Source: Natronosporangium hydrolyticum
GTDB taxonomy: Bacteria > Actinomycetota > Actinomycetes > Mycobacteriales > Micromonosporaceae
Assembly (NCBI RefSeq): GCF_016925615.1
Contig: NZ_CP070499.1
Span: forward strand, 1,674,001 to 1,738,000
Length of the DNA: 64,000 nucleotides
Direction of reading: 5' to 3'
Shown here piece by piece: positions 34,073-44,659 of the stretch. How positions within the stretch are numbered: position 1 is the stretch's first letter; each line of letters starts with the position of its first letter. The translations under genes were made by a program, and so were the position numbers. The notes below the pieces were generated by a model. It was not told where the DNA came from and searched no databases. It was given only the letters and a program-made list of their open reading frames with translations.

Positions 34073-35044
34073 GTGGATGTTCGCGGGATCTCTCACCACA
34101 TCGACCACCTCTCGGAGGAGCGGGCCGCCGCGGACATGTGTGTGATCCGCGAGGAGCTGCACTGCACGGCGGTGATGCCCATCGGCTCCGATCTGGCGCG
34201 CCTGCGCGCGGCGTCGCAGGCCGCGCTGACGGCGGGCTTGGCGGTGTGGATACGGCCGCAGCGTGCGAACCGGCCGGTGCGGGAGCAGATGGCGCACCTG
34301 GCCGGGGTCGCCGCGATGGCCGAGGAGTTGCGCGTCGCCCACCCGGGCCGGGTGACCCTGCTCGTGGGTACCGAGTTTTCGCTGACCGCCCCGGGGTTGC
34401 TGCCGGGGCGCGGCGAGTTCGTTCGCATCCAGATCATCCGGCGGCCCCGGCTGCGTCGCCTCTTCGAGCGGCGCATGAACCGGCGGCTGGCGGCCCTGCT
34501 GGCGAGGGCGTGTGAGGTCGCCCGGGAGCACTTTTCCGGGCCGCTCACCTACGGTGCGGGTCCTTGGGAGGACATCGACTGGTCGAGGTTCGACGTGGCA
34601 GGGATCAACCTGTACCGGCAGGGTAGAGACACCGAGGGGTACGCGCGCCGGCTCCGGGAGCTGACGGCCCGGCTCGACCGGCCGCTGGTGATCACCGAGT
34701 TCGGCTGCGGTGCGTACCAGGGTGCGGAGGTAAGGGGGGCGGGGTCGTTCTTTGCGGTGAACTGGTTCGCCGACCCGCCTCGGCTGCGGAAGGGGATCGT
34801 GCGGGACGAGTCGGTGCAGGCCCGCTACCTTGTGGAGCTGCTACACCTGTACCAGGAGGTCGGCGTGCATGGGGCGTTCGTGTTCACGTTCACCATGCCG
34901 GACTTCCCGCACCACGAGGACCCGGCGTTCGACCTGGACGCGGCGGGTTTCGGGGTGGTGCGGCCTACCGCCGACCTCGCCTCGTGGGTGCCCAAGGAGG
35001 CCTTTCACGCGGTCGCAGACCAGTACGCGGCGGGCGAGGGCTGA
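34073..35044 (+). CDS. Glycoside hydrolase-like TIM-barrel protein
   Basis: A 323-residue protein from GTG 34073. It looks like a (beta/alpha)8 glycosidase fold: strands ending in TLLVGTEFSL, DVAGINLY and LVITEFGCG would put two Glu at the barrel mouth, as in retaining glycosidases. There is no signal peptide. Homologues are sometimes named abortive infection proteins, without support that I can see here. The N-terminus seems short by ~20 residues compared with what I recall of relatives. Confidence 0.6.
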   Translation: MDVRGISHHIDHLSEERAAADMCVIREELHCTAVMPIGSDLARLRAASQAALTAGLAVWIRPQRANRPVREQMAHLAGVAAMAEELRVAHPGRVTLLVGTEFSLTAPGLLPGRGEFVRIQIIRRPRLRRLFERRMNRRLAALLARACEVAREHFSGPLTYGAGPWEDIDWSRFDVAGINLYRQGRDTEGYARRLRELTARLDRPLVITEFGCGAYQGAEVRGAGSFFAVNWFADPPRLRKGIVRDESVQARYLVELLHLYQEVGVHGAFVFTFTMPDFPHHEDPAFDLDAAGFGVVRPTADLASWVPKEAFHAVADQYAAGEG

Positions 35045-35086
35045 CCGTAGCCGGGTCCGGGCAGGCGGCCGATGAGGGGGTCGTCC

Positions 35087-35704
35087 TCAGGCCAGCTGGA
35101 GCGTGGTCAGGCAGGTGGGGTCTTCCGGGCCGGTGGCGATCTGTTCGGTGCCGGCCCGGCCATCGTGCTCGATCTCGATGGTGGCGTCGATGCCGCTGGG
35201 CAGCCAGAAACCGACGAACCCGTTGTCGTAGACCTCGGTGACCTCGTTTACCAGCACCTCGCCGGTGTCCAGGTCGGTGATGGTCACCGCGAGCTGCTCC
35301 CCGGCCAGCTCACCCAGGCAGGTGGTCAGGCTGTGGAAGTAGCAGTCGTGGGTGTGGTCGACGTATGGCGCGACCGACAGGTAGAACTCATCGGTGGGCA
35401 GCGCCACCACCGCCGGCTGCTCGTCGGGCTCCCCGGACAGGTGCAGCTCCCCGGAGCGTACCGAGGCCATCAGGTCGGTCGGCCGCTCCGCCACCGGGAG
35501 CCGGTCGAGGCGGTCCACGATCTCCCGCCCGTCGAGCCCCGCCAGCCCGTACGCGGCCAGGAGCGAGTCGGCGGACGAGTCCGCTGGGGCGGTGACCCCC
35601 GGGGCGGCCCGGCCCGCGGCATCATCTTCCGAGTCAGCGGCGCCGCAGCCGGCGAGCGCCAGGATCGCGATGGCCGCGATCGTCAGAGTTCTCTGCACCG
35701 TCAT
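35087..35704 (-). CDS. CueP family copper-binding lipoprotein
   Basis: A 205-residue exported protein. The signal ends in a lipobox (ILALAGCGA). The central CYFHSLTTCLGEL segment, with two Cys and a His, and a third late Cys (EDPTCLTT) match the CueP family, a copper-binding protein first known from the Salmonella periplasm. It probably buffers or traps copper at the cell surface. No copper regulator is adjacent. Start is ATG 35704. Confidence 0.85.
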   Translation of the reverse strand: MTVQRTLTIAAIAILALAGCGAADSEDDAAGRAAPGVTAPADSSADSLLAAYGLAGLDGREIVDRLDRLPVAERPTDLMASVRSGELHLSGEPDEQPAVVALPTDEFYLSVAPYVDHTHDCYFHSLTTCLGELAGEQLAVTITDLDTGEVLVNEVTEVYDNGFVGFWLPSGIDATIEIEHDGRAGTEQIATGPEDPTCLTTLQLA

Positions 35705-35746
35705 GCCGGAGATTCTGCTGCCTCGGAAACGGCGTCGCGTAGGGCA

Positions 35747-36250
35747 CTAGGGCCCATCGAGGTCCTCTCCTACGACCTGCAGGTCGGCGTCGAGGTGGAA
35801 GGTGGCCTCGTACGGCTCGCCGGAGCCGAGCACCACCGGACCGAAGAACCGCAGGTCCGGGCCGGGCATCGGGATCTGCTGCCAGCCATCGGTCGGCCAC
35901 CACCGCAGCTGACCCTCCCGGCCGTCGCTGACCACCTCGCCCTCGAAGTCGTCGACCAGGTAGGCGAAGAGGAGATACTGGTGGTCAACCAACGGAGAGA
36001 ACTCGGTGATCACGCCCCGGAGCACCGCCCGGTTGGCCCATAGGCCGGTCTCCTCGCGCAGCTCCCGTACCGCCGCCTCGGCCGGGGACTCGCCCGGCTC
36101 CACTTTCCCTCCTGGCCCGGTCCAGTAGCCGGGGTACGGGCGCTTGACTCGTTCGATGAGGAGCACCTCCCCGTCGCGTACGCAGTAGATCAGGGTGACG
36201 AGTTTCGGCGGCGGCAGCGGTGTGGGTGGGTTCGCGGAGGTCTCGATCAC
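35747..36250 (-). CDS. NUDIX hydrolase (MutT-like)
   Basis: A 167-residue MutT-type protein. The NUDIX box is complete: [18 protein letters not shown] followed by REETG. It resembles 8-oxo-dGTP diphosphatase-like enzymes, which clean the nucleotide pool, though substrate cannot be fixed from sequence. It lies 42 bp upstream of CueP on the same strand. Confidence 0.9.
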   Translation of the reverse strand: MIETSANPPTPLPPPKLVTLIYCVRDGEVLLIERVKRPYPGYWTGPGGKVEPGESPAEAAVRELREETGLWANRAVLRGVITEFSPLVDHQYLLFAYLVDDFEGEVVSDGREGQLRWWPTDGWQQIPMPGPDLRFFGPVVLGSGEPYEATFHLDADLQVVGEDLDGP

Positions 36251-36314
36251 GCCCCGGACCGTACCCGGGGCGATCGGGGCCGGCGAGCCAATTGCCGACC
36301 GGCCCGGCGGGGCG

Positions 36315-37511
36315 TTACGGCTGGCGCAGTGCTTCGGCGAGGTCGGCGGCGAGTAGCTCCGCCTGCCATGAGCGGGCGCCGTAGCCGGCCAACGCCGCGC
36401 TGACCGCCGCCAGGCTGAGCTCTTCCGGCGGTCGCCAGGCCAGCCGCCGGATGTGATCGGGGCTGATCAGATTTTCCGGGGGGAGGGCGTTCGCCGCCGC
36501 GACCTCGGTGACCACCTGCCGGCACCGGCCGAGCCGGGCCGCGGCCGCCGGGTCGCGCTCCGCCCACCGGTGGGGTGGCGGCGGGCCCTCCTGCGGCGGT
36601 GGGGTCGGCAGTTGGTCGGCGGGCAGCTCCCGGGCTTCGGTGAGCGCCGCCAACCAGGTGCGGGCGAGTCGCCGCACCGACCGGCCGCCGAAGCCGGGGA
36701 TCGCCAGCAGCGCCCGCTCGTCCGGCGGGTCGATGTCGGCCGCGGCGACGATGGCGCTGTCGGGTAGCACCCGGCCCGGGGCGGCGTCGCGTCGGGCGGC
36801 GATTGCGTCCCGGGCGTACCAGAGCGCACGGACTCGGGCGAGCGCCCGCTGGCCGCGGACCCGGTGGATGCCGGAGGTACGCCGCCAGGGGTCCGGCCGG
36901 GGCCGCGGCGGTGCGGCGCCGGAGGCGGCGAGTGCAGCGAACTCCTGTTCGGCCCAGCCCGCCTTGCCCTGGCGGTCGAGTTCGGCGGCGAGCAGATCCC
37001 GCAGCGGTACGAGCAGCTCGACGTCGAGCGCGGCGTAGGCGAGCCAGGTCTCCGGCAGTGGTCGGGTGGACCAGTCGGCGGCGGAGTGGTGCTTGTCGAG
37101 TGTGTAACCGAGGAGCTGCTCGGTCAGCGCCGCCAGACCAACTCGCTCAAATCCGGCGAGTCGGGCGGCGAGTTCGGTGTCGAAGAGCCGCTGCGGTCGC
37201 AGCTCCAACTCCGCGAGGCAGGGCAGATCTTGGCTCGCCGCGTGTAGAACCCACTCGGCGTCGCCGATCCGTTCACTGAGTTCGCGCAGGTCAGCAAAGG
37301 GGAGCGGGTCGATCAGGACGGTCCCGGCACCCGCTCGACGCAACTGCACCAGATACGCGCGTTGACTGTAGCGGTAACCTGAAGCTCGCTCAGCGTCAAC
37401 CGCCACCGGTCCGACCCCGCCGGCGAGTGCATCGATCGCCGTATCGAGGTCGGCCGGTGTCGTCACCGGTTCGGGCGTCCCATCACGTGGCGCGGTCAAC
37501 GGTACGGGCAC
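36315..37511 (-). CDS. Ribonuclease D-like 3'-5' exonuclease with HRDC domain
   Basis: A 398-residue protein if started at GTG 37511 ([11 protein letters not shown]), which fits actinobacterial homologues as I know them. The open frame reaches 37661, but that would overlap the divergent protease gene. The DEDD exonuclease motifs are seen as [20 protein letters not shown], the LFDTELAA segment and YAALDVELL. An HRDC domain follows (about residues 200-280, with the AIPGFGG turn). It probably trims structured RNAs. In many actinobacteria a DUF3000 gene is adjacent; here two other genes intervene. Confidence 0.88.
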   Translation of the reverse strand: MPVPLTAPRDGTPEPVTTPADLDTAIDALAGGVGPVAVDAERASGYRYSQRAYLVQLRRAGAGTVLIDPLPFADLRELSERIGDAEWVLHAASQDLPCLAELELRPQRLFDTELAARLAGFERVGLAALTEQLLGYTLDKHHSAADWSTRPLPETWLAYAALDVELLVPLRDLLAAELDRQGKAGWAEQEFAALAASGAAPPRPRPDPWRRTSGIHRVRGQRALARVRALWYARDAIAARRDAAPGRVLPDSAIVAAADIDPPDERALLAIPGFGGRSVRRLARTWLAALTEARELPADQLPTPPPQEGPPPPHRWAERDPAAAARLGRCRQVVTEVAAANALPPENLISPDHIRRLAWRPPEELSLAAVSAALAGYGARSWQAELLAADLAEALRQP

Positions 37512-37617
37512 CTGGAAACTGTACGGTGTTCCGCCGGAGCCGGCGGCACAGGTGGTGGGTTGCGCCAGTGTGGTTACCTTGGACCAGAGTGTCCCCGGCA
37601 CAGAAGGGCGTACGACG

Positions 37618-38616
37618 ATGAACCAGTGGAGCCAGCCGGCCGGCCGGGCCAGCGCGCCCACGGGTCAACCGCCCGCGCAGTATCCCCCCGCGCCCGGCGC
37701 GTACCCGACAGCTCCCGCCCCGCCGCCGTATCAGCGCGCGCCGATCTCGCAGGTGGCGCCCGGTTCTGCGGCGCCCGCGTCGCCGGCGGCCGCGCCCGCG
37801 TCGCCGCCGCCCTCGCCGGCCGGGCAGCGTCGTGGCTGGCCGGGTCTGGTGGCGCTGATTCTGGTGGGGGTGCTCACGCTGGCGGTGGGCTTCCAGACTT
37901 GGCAGGTGCACAGCGTCTCGGAGGATCTCAACCGGGCTACCGACCGGCTCGACGAGCTCTCCCAGGGCCAGGCCTATGGTGGCGAGCGGATGGACGCGCT
38001 GGAGGACCGGGCCGGCGAGCTGGAGCGGATCGCCGGTGAGGTCTTCGACTCGGAGGCGGTGGCCGCCGCGGTGTTGCCGAGCGTGTTCATGGTGGTCGCG
38101 GGACAGTTCAGCGGGACCGCCTTCGCGATGGGCCCGAGCGAAGACGGTGGCGCCACCAACCTTTTCACGAACTACCACGTGATCGAGGAGACCTGGGAGC
38201 GTGGCGACAACCGGGTCACGCTCCAGCGCACCAATCAGAGCTACCCGGCCGAGATCGTCGATGTGGAGCCCGGTAACGACGTCGCCTGGCTGCGCACTGA
38301 CAGTTCGTTCCCCGGATTGTCACCGGCTAGCGAGGATGTTCGAGCCGGTCAGCCGATTATCGCGGTAGGCGCGCCGCAGGGTCTGACCGATACAGTCACC
38401 AGCGGTGTGGTCAGCACACCGGCCCAACGCCTGTCGGATGGTTCTGGTCCCTGGATTCAGTTCGACGCGGCCATCAACCCGGGCAACTCCGGTGGGCCGG
38501 TGATCAACTCAACCCAGGAGGTGGTCGGTATCGCGACCGCCAAGGGGCGGGAGACTGAGGGGATCGGTTTCGCGGTTCCGATCGAGGTCGCGTGCGACCT
38601 GTTCGACATTTGCTGA
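37618..38616 (+). CDS. Membrane-anchored trypsin-like serine protease
   Basis: A 332-residue protein from ATG 37618 with AGAAGGG upstream. A Pro/Ala-rich cytoplasmic tail (1-70) is followed by one membrane helix (74-92) and a short coiled coil (~100-140). The exported trypsin-fold domain has catalytic His187 (NYHVIE), Asp221 (GNDVAWL) and Ser291 (GNSGGPV). There is no PDZ domain, unlike HtrA. It probably degrades or signals on misfolded envelope proteins. The next gene encodes a similarly built membrane protein. Confidence 0.88.
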   Translation: MNQWSQPAGRASAPTGQPPAQYPPAPGAYPTAPAPPPYQRAPISQVAPGSAAPASPAAAPASPPPSPAGQRRGWPGLVALILVGVLTLAVGFQTWQVHSVSEDLNRATDRLDELSQGQAYGGERMDALEDRAGELERIAGEVFDSEAVAAAVLPSVFMVVAGQFSGTAFAMGPSEDGGATNLFTNYHVIEETWERGDNRVTLQRTNQSYPAEIVDVEPGNDVAWLRTDSSFPGLSPASEDVRAGQPIIAVGAPQGLTDTVTSGVVSTPAQRLSDGSGPWIQFDAAINPGNSGGPVINSTQEVVGIATAKGRETEGIGFAVPIEVACDLFDIC

Positions 38617-38666
38617 TCGCCGGGCACGGCGGCAAGTGAAGATGTTTGTCATGAATGGAGAGACTG

Positions 38667-39644
38667 GTGTCCCACCCCGACCACGCGGCTGATCCTCCTG
38701 CTCGCGGTACAGCCCGCCCGCCGTCGCCACCTCCTTCGGCGGACAGTCCGCCCCCGCAGTCCTCACCTCCAGCGCAGCCGGCCGGCGGCTGGCAGCCAGG
38801 GCAGCCGCCGGGGCAGCCGCCCGCCCAACAGCCGGGTTATCCGCCGCCGGGCCAGCAGCCCCCGCCGCCCGGTCAGCCCCCGCCGCCGGGCCAGCAGCCG
38901 CCCGGGCAGCAGCCCCCGTCGGAGTGGGCACCGCCCGCTTCGCCGGCTGCGGCCCCGGCGTCACCGCCCGCGGGCCCGCCGACCCAGCCCGCCTACCCGA
39001 TGGCGATGGAGCCGCCGGACTATCCGGCCGCGGGCACGCCCTCCGGCCCGCCCGGTGCCGTACCCGGGGGTCCGCCCGGGCCGTTCGTACCGGCCACCGT
39101 GCCTGGCCAGCCGGTCGGTGGCCACGACCAGGCCCCGCCGCCGGCGTTCGTCGGCGGCGGGCCGGTGCCTCCGGGCACTGACCCGTGGCAGCAGAACCAG
39201 CCTGGTGCGAAGCCCGCCGGGGGCAGAGGCGGCATGGTCGGCATGATCATCGTGTCGTCGGTGGCCGTGGTCCTGCTCGGCGTGGCCGGTGTGATGGGCT
39301 ACCTGTGGTGGGACACCAGCAACGAGCTGGACGACACCCGCAGCGAGCTCACCGCCGAGGTCGAGCAGCTCAACGGGACGGTCGACGAGCGCGACGACGA
39401 GATTGACCGGATCAGCGACGAGTTGCAGGGCATCCAGGACCAGCTCACCGACGCGGAGACCCAGCTAGAGGGCACCGAAAACATGGTCGAGCTGCTCGAA
39501 GAGCAGCAGGAGACGGTTCGGGACTGCATCCTGCTCTCCGCCGAGATCAACTTGATTATCGATGAGGGTGACACGCCCTCGAGCTCGTTGCTCCAGGCCC
39601 ACGAGGAAGTCTGCGACGAGGCGCTGGACATCCTCGGCCTCTGA
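38667..39644 (+). CDS. Proline-rich single-pass membrane protein with coiled coil
   Basis: A 325-residue protein. GTG 38667 is preferred because GGAGAG precedes it; ATG 38655 is the alternative. Residues 1-185 are a Pro/Gln/Gly-rich cytoplasmic tail with repeated QPPPPGQ units. A membrane helix (~190-213) and an acidic exported coiled coil (~218-285) follow, ending in a small part with two Cys. No family is recognised. Its topology mirrors the protease encoded just upstream, so the two may act together at the membrane. Confidence 0.72.
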   Translation: MSHPDHAADPPARGTARPPSPPPSADSPPPQSSPPAQPAGGWQPGQPPGQPPAQQPGYPPPGQQPPPPGQPPPPGQQPPGQQPPSEWAPPASPAAAPASPPAGPPTQPAYPMAMEPPDYPAAGTPSGPPGAVPGGPPGPFVPATVPGQPVGGHDQAPPPAFVGGGPVPPGTDPWQQNQPGAKPAGGRGGMVGMIIVSSVAVVLLGVAGVMGYLWWDTSNELDDTRSELTAEVEQLNGTVDERDDEIDRISDELQGIQDQLTDAETQLEGTENMVELLEEQQETVRDCILLSAEINLIIDEGDTPSSSLLQAHEEVCDEALDILGL

Positions 39645-39651
39645 GCCGGTG

Positions 39652-40230
39652 TCAACCGCCGGTCAGCGGGGTGAGTCGCCCAGTCAGGGCGCTCACCCCC
39701 GGCGGGGGCAGCCCCGCGGCGGAGGCCAGCAACGCGCACCACGCCGAGAAATGCCGATCCAGCCCGCCGCCGACCGGAGTCCACGAGGCCCGGATCTCCA
39801 GATCGGCGGCGGGTGGCGGGCCGGTCAGGTCACCGAATCGGGTAGAGATCGTCTGCGTCACGGTGCCGGCCAGCGCGGTGTAGTTCGGTGCCCGACCGGC
39901 CAGCGCGTCGGTGAGCCAACTCCACCCCACCTCGGGCAGCAGCTGGTCCGCGGCCAGGTCTGGTTCCAGCTCCGCGGTGACGTAGGTGACCAGCCGGAAC
40001 TCGCCCTGCCAGGCCACCTGACCGGCCGGGTCGTAGAGCAGGATCAACCGTCCGGACGCTACCTCCGCCGCCGCCGGTGGGCGCACCGCCGCCCCCAACG
40101 CGTACGTGTAGGGGGCCAGCTTCTGCGGCGCCGGCAGTTCGGTGATGGTGATCTCCGACCGGGCGGGGACCGACCCGAGCGCCGCCACCGCAGCCGAGAA
40201 GGTGTCGGGGACCACGGCCGAGGGTGCCAT
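39652..40230 (-). CDS. DUF3000 family protein
   Basis: A 192-residue protein from ATG 40230. The pattern of LILLYDPAGQVAWQGEFRLV and LPEVGWSWLTDAL matches DUF3000, an actinobacterial family usually encoded next to an RNase D-like gene. Function is unknown to me. Here the two are on the same strand but about 2.1 kb apart, split by two forward genes. Confidence 0.85.
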   Translation of the reverse strand: MAPSAVVPDTFSAAVAALGSVPARSEITITELPAPQKLAPYTYALGAAVRPPAAAEVASGRLILLYDPAGQVAWQGEFRLVTYVTAELEPDLAADQLLPEVGWSWLTDALAGRAPNYTALAGTVTQTISTRFGDLTGPPPAADLEIRASWTPVGGGLDRHFSAWCALLASAAGLPPPGVSALTGRLTPLTGG

Positions 40231-40358
40231 GCCCCGAGCCTAGGCGGTGACCGCGTACCCGGCGGTCACCGACGCGGTCCTCGGCGCGGCGGCTGCGGTA
40301 CCGTCGCGGTGGCTAGTTCGAAGGCCCTACCCCGCGCCGCCGAACGGAGGGTGCCAAG

Positions 40359-41036
40359 GTGACCGTACCGTCCGCCTTTCTGCTTGGCTGGGCAGTGTTC
40401 CTCGCCGCCTCGGTGCTGCTGTTTGTGCTTATGGGCGTCATCGCCTGGGCGCAGCACCGTCGGGAGGTGCCGAGCCGAGCCCGGCGCCTGGCCGAGGCGG
40501 CGGAGTGGGCGGAGCACGCCGCGGCGGTGACCGACCGGGTCCAGCAGGCAGCCGACCGCACCAGCAGCGCCCAGGCCGAGTTGGCGGTCGCCGAAGCCGA
40601 ACGGGCCGCGGCCTGGCAGGAGCTGGAGCAGGCCGAGGCGGCGCACGCCGCGGCCGTCGAACGGTACCGGGAGGTCAGCGGCCGCGTCGAGGGGCCGAAG
40701 CTCGCCGGTCCGGACTCGGTGGTCGCGCATGCTGCGCTCGCCGCCTACCGGCGCGGCGACCTGTCGCAGGAGCAGCTGTGGCGAGTCTGGAGCTGGGGCG
40801 CCGGCGGGGGGTCGGAGCTGGCCGAACCCGAGCGTGACGTGCAGGCGTTGCGGACTGCGCTGCGGATAGCGCACCTGCGGTACCAGGCGGCCGCGCATCG
40901 GGAACGGACCGCTCTCGCGGAGCTGGGGGTCGCCGACGTGGAGTCGCGGGTGCTCGCCGAGGAGGTGGCGACTGCGGCCGATCATGCCGGGTGGCACGAT
41001 AGCCGTGATGAGCAACGAAGCTTCCAAAACCAATGA
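40359..41036 (+). CDS. Membrane-anchored coiled-coil hypothetical protein
   Basis: A 225-residue protein from GTG 40359 with GGAGGG upstream. One N-terminal membrane helix (about residues 6-30) is followed by a long Ala/Glu/Arg-rich coiled coil (35-105) and a second helical segment. The product probably lies mostly in the cytoplasm. No family was recognised. Its last 29 bp overlap the hemE start, so it may be co-transcribed with the haem genes. Confidence 0.65.
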   Translation: MTVPSAFLLGWAVFLAASVLLFVLMGVIAWAQHRREVPSRARRLAEAAEWAEHAAAVTDRVQQAADRTSSAQAELAVAEAERAAAWQELEQAEAAHAAAVERYREVSGRVEGPKLAGPDSVVAHAALAAYRRGDLSQEQLWRVWSWGAGGGSELAEPERDVQALRTALRIAHLRYQAAAHRERTALAELGVADVESRVLAEEVATAADHAGWHDSRDEQRSFQNQ

Positions 41037-42048
41037 GCCGCCCCTGATCGCGGCCTACCGGGGCCGCCCGACGCCCCACACCCCGGTGTGGTTCATGCGG
41101 CAGGCCGGCCGTTCCCTGCCCGAGTACCGGCGGATCCGGGAAGGCGTCCCGATGCTGGAGTCGTGCCGGCGGCCAGAGCTGGTCTGCGAGATCACGTTGC
41201 AGCCGGTACGGCGGCACGGGGTGGACGCCGCGATCCTGTTCAGCGACATCGTGGTGCCGCTGGCCGCCGCCGGGGTGGGGGTGGAGATCGTGGCCGGCAC
41301 CGGCCCGGTCGTCGCCGAGCCGATCCGCACCGAAGCCGACCTCGCCCGGTTGCGGGGGCAGGCCGACCTTAGCTTCATCTCCGAATCGGTGCGGCTGGTC
41401 ACCGCTGAGCTCGGCGACGTTCCGCTGGTCGGATTCGCCGGGGCTCCGTTTACCCTCGCCAGCTACCTCATCGAGGGCGGGCCGTCGCGTACCCACGCGG
41501 CGACCAAGGCGCTGATGTACGGCCAGCCGGAGACCTGGCATGCGCTCTGCGCCTGGCTGGCCGAGCTCACCCGCGAGTTCCTGCAGACCCAGGTCAGCGC
41601 CGGCGCGGCGGCGGTGCAGCTCTTCGACTCCTGGGCGGGGACGCTCTCGGCTGCCGACTATCGGCGCTACGTCGCACCCCACTCCGCGTACGTATTGGCA
41701 GGGTTGGCCGACGCCGGCGTGCCTCGGATCCACTTCGGGGTCGATACCGCGGAGTTGCTGCCGGCGATGGCCGAAGCGGGCGCGGACGTGGTGGGGGTGG
41801 ACTGGCGCACCCCACTGGACGTGGCGGCGCGGCGGATCGGGGGAGCGTTGCCGGTGCAGGGCAATCTGGATCCGTGCGTGCTCTTCGCGCCGTGGCCGGT
41901 GATCGAGACGGAGGTGCGCCGGGTGTTGACCGAGGGGGCGGCTGCGCCGGGGCACGTGTTCAACCTCGGCCACGGGGTGCTGCCCGAGACTGACCCGTCG
42001 GTGCTCACCCGGGTGGTGGAGCTGGTGCATGAGGTCTCCACGCAGTGA
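41008..42048 (+). CDS. hemE: Uroporphyrinogen decarboxylase
   Basis: A 346-residue enzyme from ATG 41008. The N-terminal signature [16 protein letters not shown] and the active-site Asp in [12 protein letters not shown] are present, as is [17 protein letters not shown]. It converts uroporphyrinogen III to coproporphyrinogen III. A longer start at 40984 is possible but less like the family. It forms an overlapping operon with cgoX and hemQ. Confidence 0.96.
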   Translation: MSNEASKTNEPPLIAAYRGRPTPHTPVWFMRQAGRSLPEYRRIREGVPMLESCRRPELVCEITLQPVRRHGVDAAILFSDIVVPLAAAGVGVEIVAGTGPVVAEPIRTEADLARLRGQADLSFISESVRLVTAELGDVPLVGFAGAPFTLASYLIEGGPSRTHAATKALMYGQPETWHALCAWLAELTREFLQTQVSAGAAAVQLFDSWAGTLSAADYRRYVAPHSAYVLAGLADAGVPRIHFGVDTAELLPAMAEAGADVVGVDWRTPLDVAARRIGGALPVQGNLDPCVLFAPWPVIETEVRRVLTEGAAAPGHVFNLGHGVLPETDPSVLTRVVELVHEVSTQ

Positions 42049-43436
42049 CCAGCGTGGCGGTGGTGGGCGGCGGCATCACCGGGTTGGCGGCGGCGCTGCG
42101 GCTGCGGGACCGGCTCGGCCCGGCGGCCGAGATCACCATCTTTGAGCAGGGCAGCGAGCTGGGGGGGAAGCTGCGCACCGGTCGGCTCGCCGGGGTCCCG
42201 GCCGAGTACGGTGCCGACGCCTTCCTGATGCGGGACCCTGGGGGGGTCGGCGATTCGGCGGCGGTGGCACTGATCCGCCGGGTCGGGCTCGGCGATCAGT
42301 TGGTGCACCCGTCGCGGCTGCCGCCGGCGATTCTGCTCGATGGTGAGCTAGAGCCGATGCCCGGCGGCACCCTGCTGGGGGTGCCGGGGGACCTCACCCG
42401 GCTGCCGGCGGCGATACCGGTGCAGCCGGAGCGGGACTTCGACCGTGGCCACCCGGTGCTCGGCGGCGGGGACACCACCGTTGGTGAGCTGGTGCGGCAG
42501 CGGCTCGGTGATCAGGTCGTGGCCCGGTTGGTCGATCCGATGCTCGGCGGGGTCTACGCCGGCCGGGCGGATGAGTTGTCGCTGCAGGCCACGATGCCGG
42601 GGTTGGCAGCGGCCGCGACCGACGCGCACACGCTCACCGGCGCGGTCCGCGCGGCGCTGGCTGCTTCTCCGCGACCGACCGGTTCGCCGGTCTTCGGCAG
42701 CCTGCGCGGCGGTATCGGGGAGCTGCCGCCAGCGGTCGCCGCGGCGAGCGGGGCGACGATCCGGCTCGGGTTGCCGGTGCGGGAACTGGTGCCGGCGGCG
42801 GACCGGTGGCGGCTGACGGTCGGCCCCACCCCCGACCCGCAGCGGGTGACGGTGGACGGGGTGGTGCTGGCGGTGCCGGCGCGGCCCGCCGCCCGACTGC
42901 TGGAGACGGTGGACCCGGCGGTGGCCGGGGCGGTCGGCCAGCTCGACTACGCCAGCGTGGCGCTGGTGACGGTGGCGCTGCCACCGGCGACCCCGCTGCC
43001 CAGGCTCTCCGGCTTCCTGATCCCGGCCGATGAAGGGTTGACGACGAAGGCGGTTACCTTCGTCACACAGAAGTGGCCGGAGCGCCACGGCGACGACGAT
43101 CCGGTGCTGGTCCGCGCCTCGATCGGCCGGTACGGCGAGCCCGGGCCGCTGCAGTCGACCGACGACGAGCTGGTGCGGTTGGTCAGCCGCGAACTCTCCG
43201 ATGTGCTCGGTGGGGTGCCGGATCCGCTCGCCAGCCACGTGCAGCGGTGGGGCGGAGCGCTCCCGCAGTACCCGGTCGGCCACCCGGCCCGGATGGCCCG
43301 GGTGCGTTCGACACTGCCGGCCGGGCTCGCGGTCGCTGGCGCGGGGTACGACGGGGTCGGCATCCCCGCCTGCGTCCGGTCCGGCGAGACCGCCGCCGAG
43401 CAGGTCTCGACGGTGCTGGAAGAATCGACGCTATGA
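42045..43436 (+). CDS. cgoX: Coproporphyrinogen III oxidase / protoporphyrinogen oxidase (HemG/HemY type)
   Basis: A 463-residue FAD enzyme from GTG 42045, overlapping hemE by 4 bp. The FAD site is [19 protein letters not shown]; the C-terminal [17 protein letters not shown] is typical of the family. In Gram-positive bacteria with HemQ, this enzyme oxidises coproporphyrinogen III to coproporphyrin III. It is often annotated hemG or hemY. Confidence 0.93.
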   Translation: MTSVAVVGGGITGLAAALRLRDRLGPAAEITIFEQGSELGGKLRTGRLAGVPAEYGADAFLMRDPGGVGDSAAVALIRRVGLGDQLVHPSRLPPAILLDGELEPMPGGTLLGVPGDLTRLPAAIPVQPERDFDRGHPVLGGGDTTVGELVRQRLGDQVVARLVDPMLGGVYAGRADELSLQATMPGLAAAATDAHTLTGAVRAALAASPRPTGSPVFGSLRGGIGELPPAVAAASGATIRLGLPVRELVPAADRWRLTVGPTPDPQRVTVDGVVLAVPARPAARLLETVDPAVAGAVGQLDYASVALVTVALPPATPLPRLSGFLIPADEGLTTKAVTFVTQKWPERHGDDDPVLVRASIGRYGEPGPLQSTDDELVRLVSRELSDVLGGVPDPLASHVQRWGGALPQYPVGHPARMARVRSTLPAGLAVAGAGYDGVGIPACVRSGETAAEQVSTVLEESTL

Positions 43437-44155
43437 GCAGTGAGCCCAGCGGCGACCAGGCGGGCACCAACGCCGCCCGGTTGCGCGAGTTGAACGAGAC
43501 CATCCGCTACACCATGTGGTCGGTCTTCGCGGCCACGGCGCCGCTGCCGGCCGACCGGGAACCGCTGGTGCACGAGGTGACCGAGCTGTGGCGGCAGCTG
43601 GCCGACAAAGACGTGGTGGTGCGCGGCAGTTACGACGTCGCCGGGCTGCGGGCCGACGCGGACATCATGGTGTGGTGGCACGCCGAGTCCGCCGACGCGC
43701 TGCAGGACGCCTACGCCCGGCTGCGGCGCACCGGCTTGGGGCAGGTGCTGCGGCCGGTCTGGTCACAGCTGGCGCTGCACCGGCCGGCCGAGTTCAACAA
43801 GAGCCACGTCCCCGCCTTCCTCGCCGGTGAGCCACCCCGGGCGTACCTGTGCGTCTATCCGTTTGTCCGCTCGTACGAGTGGTATCTACTCCCCGACGAG
43901 GAACGGCGCGCGATGCTCGCCGAACATGGCCAGATGGCGCGCGGGTTCCCCGACGTGCGGGCGAACACCGTGCCCTCGTTCGCGCTCGGCGACTACGAGT
44001 GGATGTTGGCGTTCGAGGCTGATGAGCTGCACCGGATCGTGGATCTGATGCGTCACCTGCGCGGGTCGACAGCGCGCCGGCACGTCCGGGAAGAGGTCCC
44101 CTTCTTTACCGGTCGTCGGCGCTCGGTGGCAGAGCTGGTCGCCGGGCTGCCCTGA
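43433..44155 (+). CDS. hemQ: Coproheme decarboxylase HemQ (ChdC)
   Basis: A 240-residue protein from ATG 43433, overlapping the upstream stop by 4 bp. It has the catalytic Tyr region [13 protein letters not shown], the LAEHGQMAR helix expected to bear the proximal His, and [16 protein letters not shown], all typical of HemQ. It makes haem b from coproheme using hydrogen peroxide. Together with cgoX it shows that this organism uses the coproporphyrin-dependent pathway. The ferrochelatase is not in the window. Confidence 0.95.
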   Translation: MSSEPSGDQAGTNAARLRELNETIRYTMWSVFAATAPLPADREPLVHEVTELWRQLADKDVVVRGSYDVAGLRADADIMVWWHAESADALQDAYARLRRTGLGQVLRPVWSQLALHRPAEFNKSHVPAFLAGEPPRAYLCVYPFVRSYEWYLLPDEERRAMLAEHGQMARGFPDVRANTVPSFALGDYEWMLAFEADELHRIVDLMRHLRGSTARRHVREEVPFFTGRRRSVAELVAGLP

Positions 44156-44180
44156 GCCGGGCACTGCTGATGCGGCGCTG

Positions 44181-44639
44181 TCACCGCTCGCGCCGCATTG
44201 GCACGTGTGGGATGCCGTCGTCTAGATACTCTGGACCGGTGGGACGGAAGCCGTACTGCTGGTAGAAGTCGACCAGCTGGGACTGCGCATCCAGCACGCA
44301 GGTGCGCTGGTAGACCAACGCGAGGGCGGCGGGCATGAGTCGCCGGGCGAGGCCGGCGCCGCGCGCCCGCAGCGCAACCGCCACCCGGCCGATCCGGACC
44401 GTCTGGTCCGGCTCGGCGAGCAGCCGCAGGTAGGCCAGTGCCGACCCGGCCCGCTCTGGGTCGGGCAGCCACAGGTGCCGGGTGGTGGGTTCGATGTCCC
44501 GACCATCCAGCTCTGGATAGGGGCACTGTTGCTCGACCACGAACACGTCAACTCGTAGCCGGAGCAGTTCGTACAACGTGGTGGCATCGAGGTCGGTGAA
44601 GTTCGCGACCCGGACGCCATCGATCGAGGTGGCTGGCAC
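44181..44639 (-). CDS. GNAT N-acetyltransferase (ElaA-like)
   Basis: A 152-residue protein with GTG start at 44639. The sequence LYELLRLRVDVFVVEQQCPYPELDG is typical of ElaA-type GNAT proteins, and the acetyl-CoA loop is seen in RIGRVAVALRARGAGLARRLM. Substrate unknown. It converges with hemQ. Confidence 0.87.
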   Translation of the reverse strand: MPATSIDGVRVANFTDLDATTLYELLRLRVDVFVVEQQCPYPELDGRDIEPTTRHLWLPDPERAGSALAYLRLLAEPDQTVRIGRVAVALRARGAGLARRLMPAALALVYQRTCVLDAQSQLVDFYQQYGFRPTGPEYLDDGIPHVPMRRER

Positions 44640-44659
44640 CCCGCTAGATTAGCCCTCGC

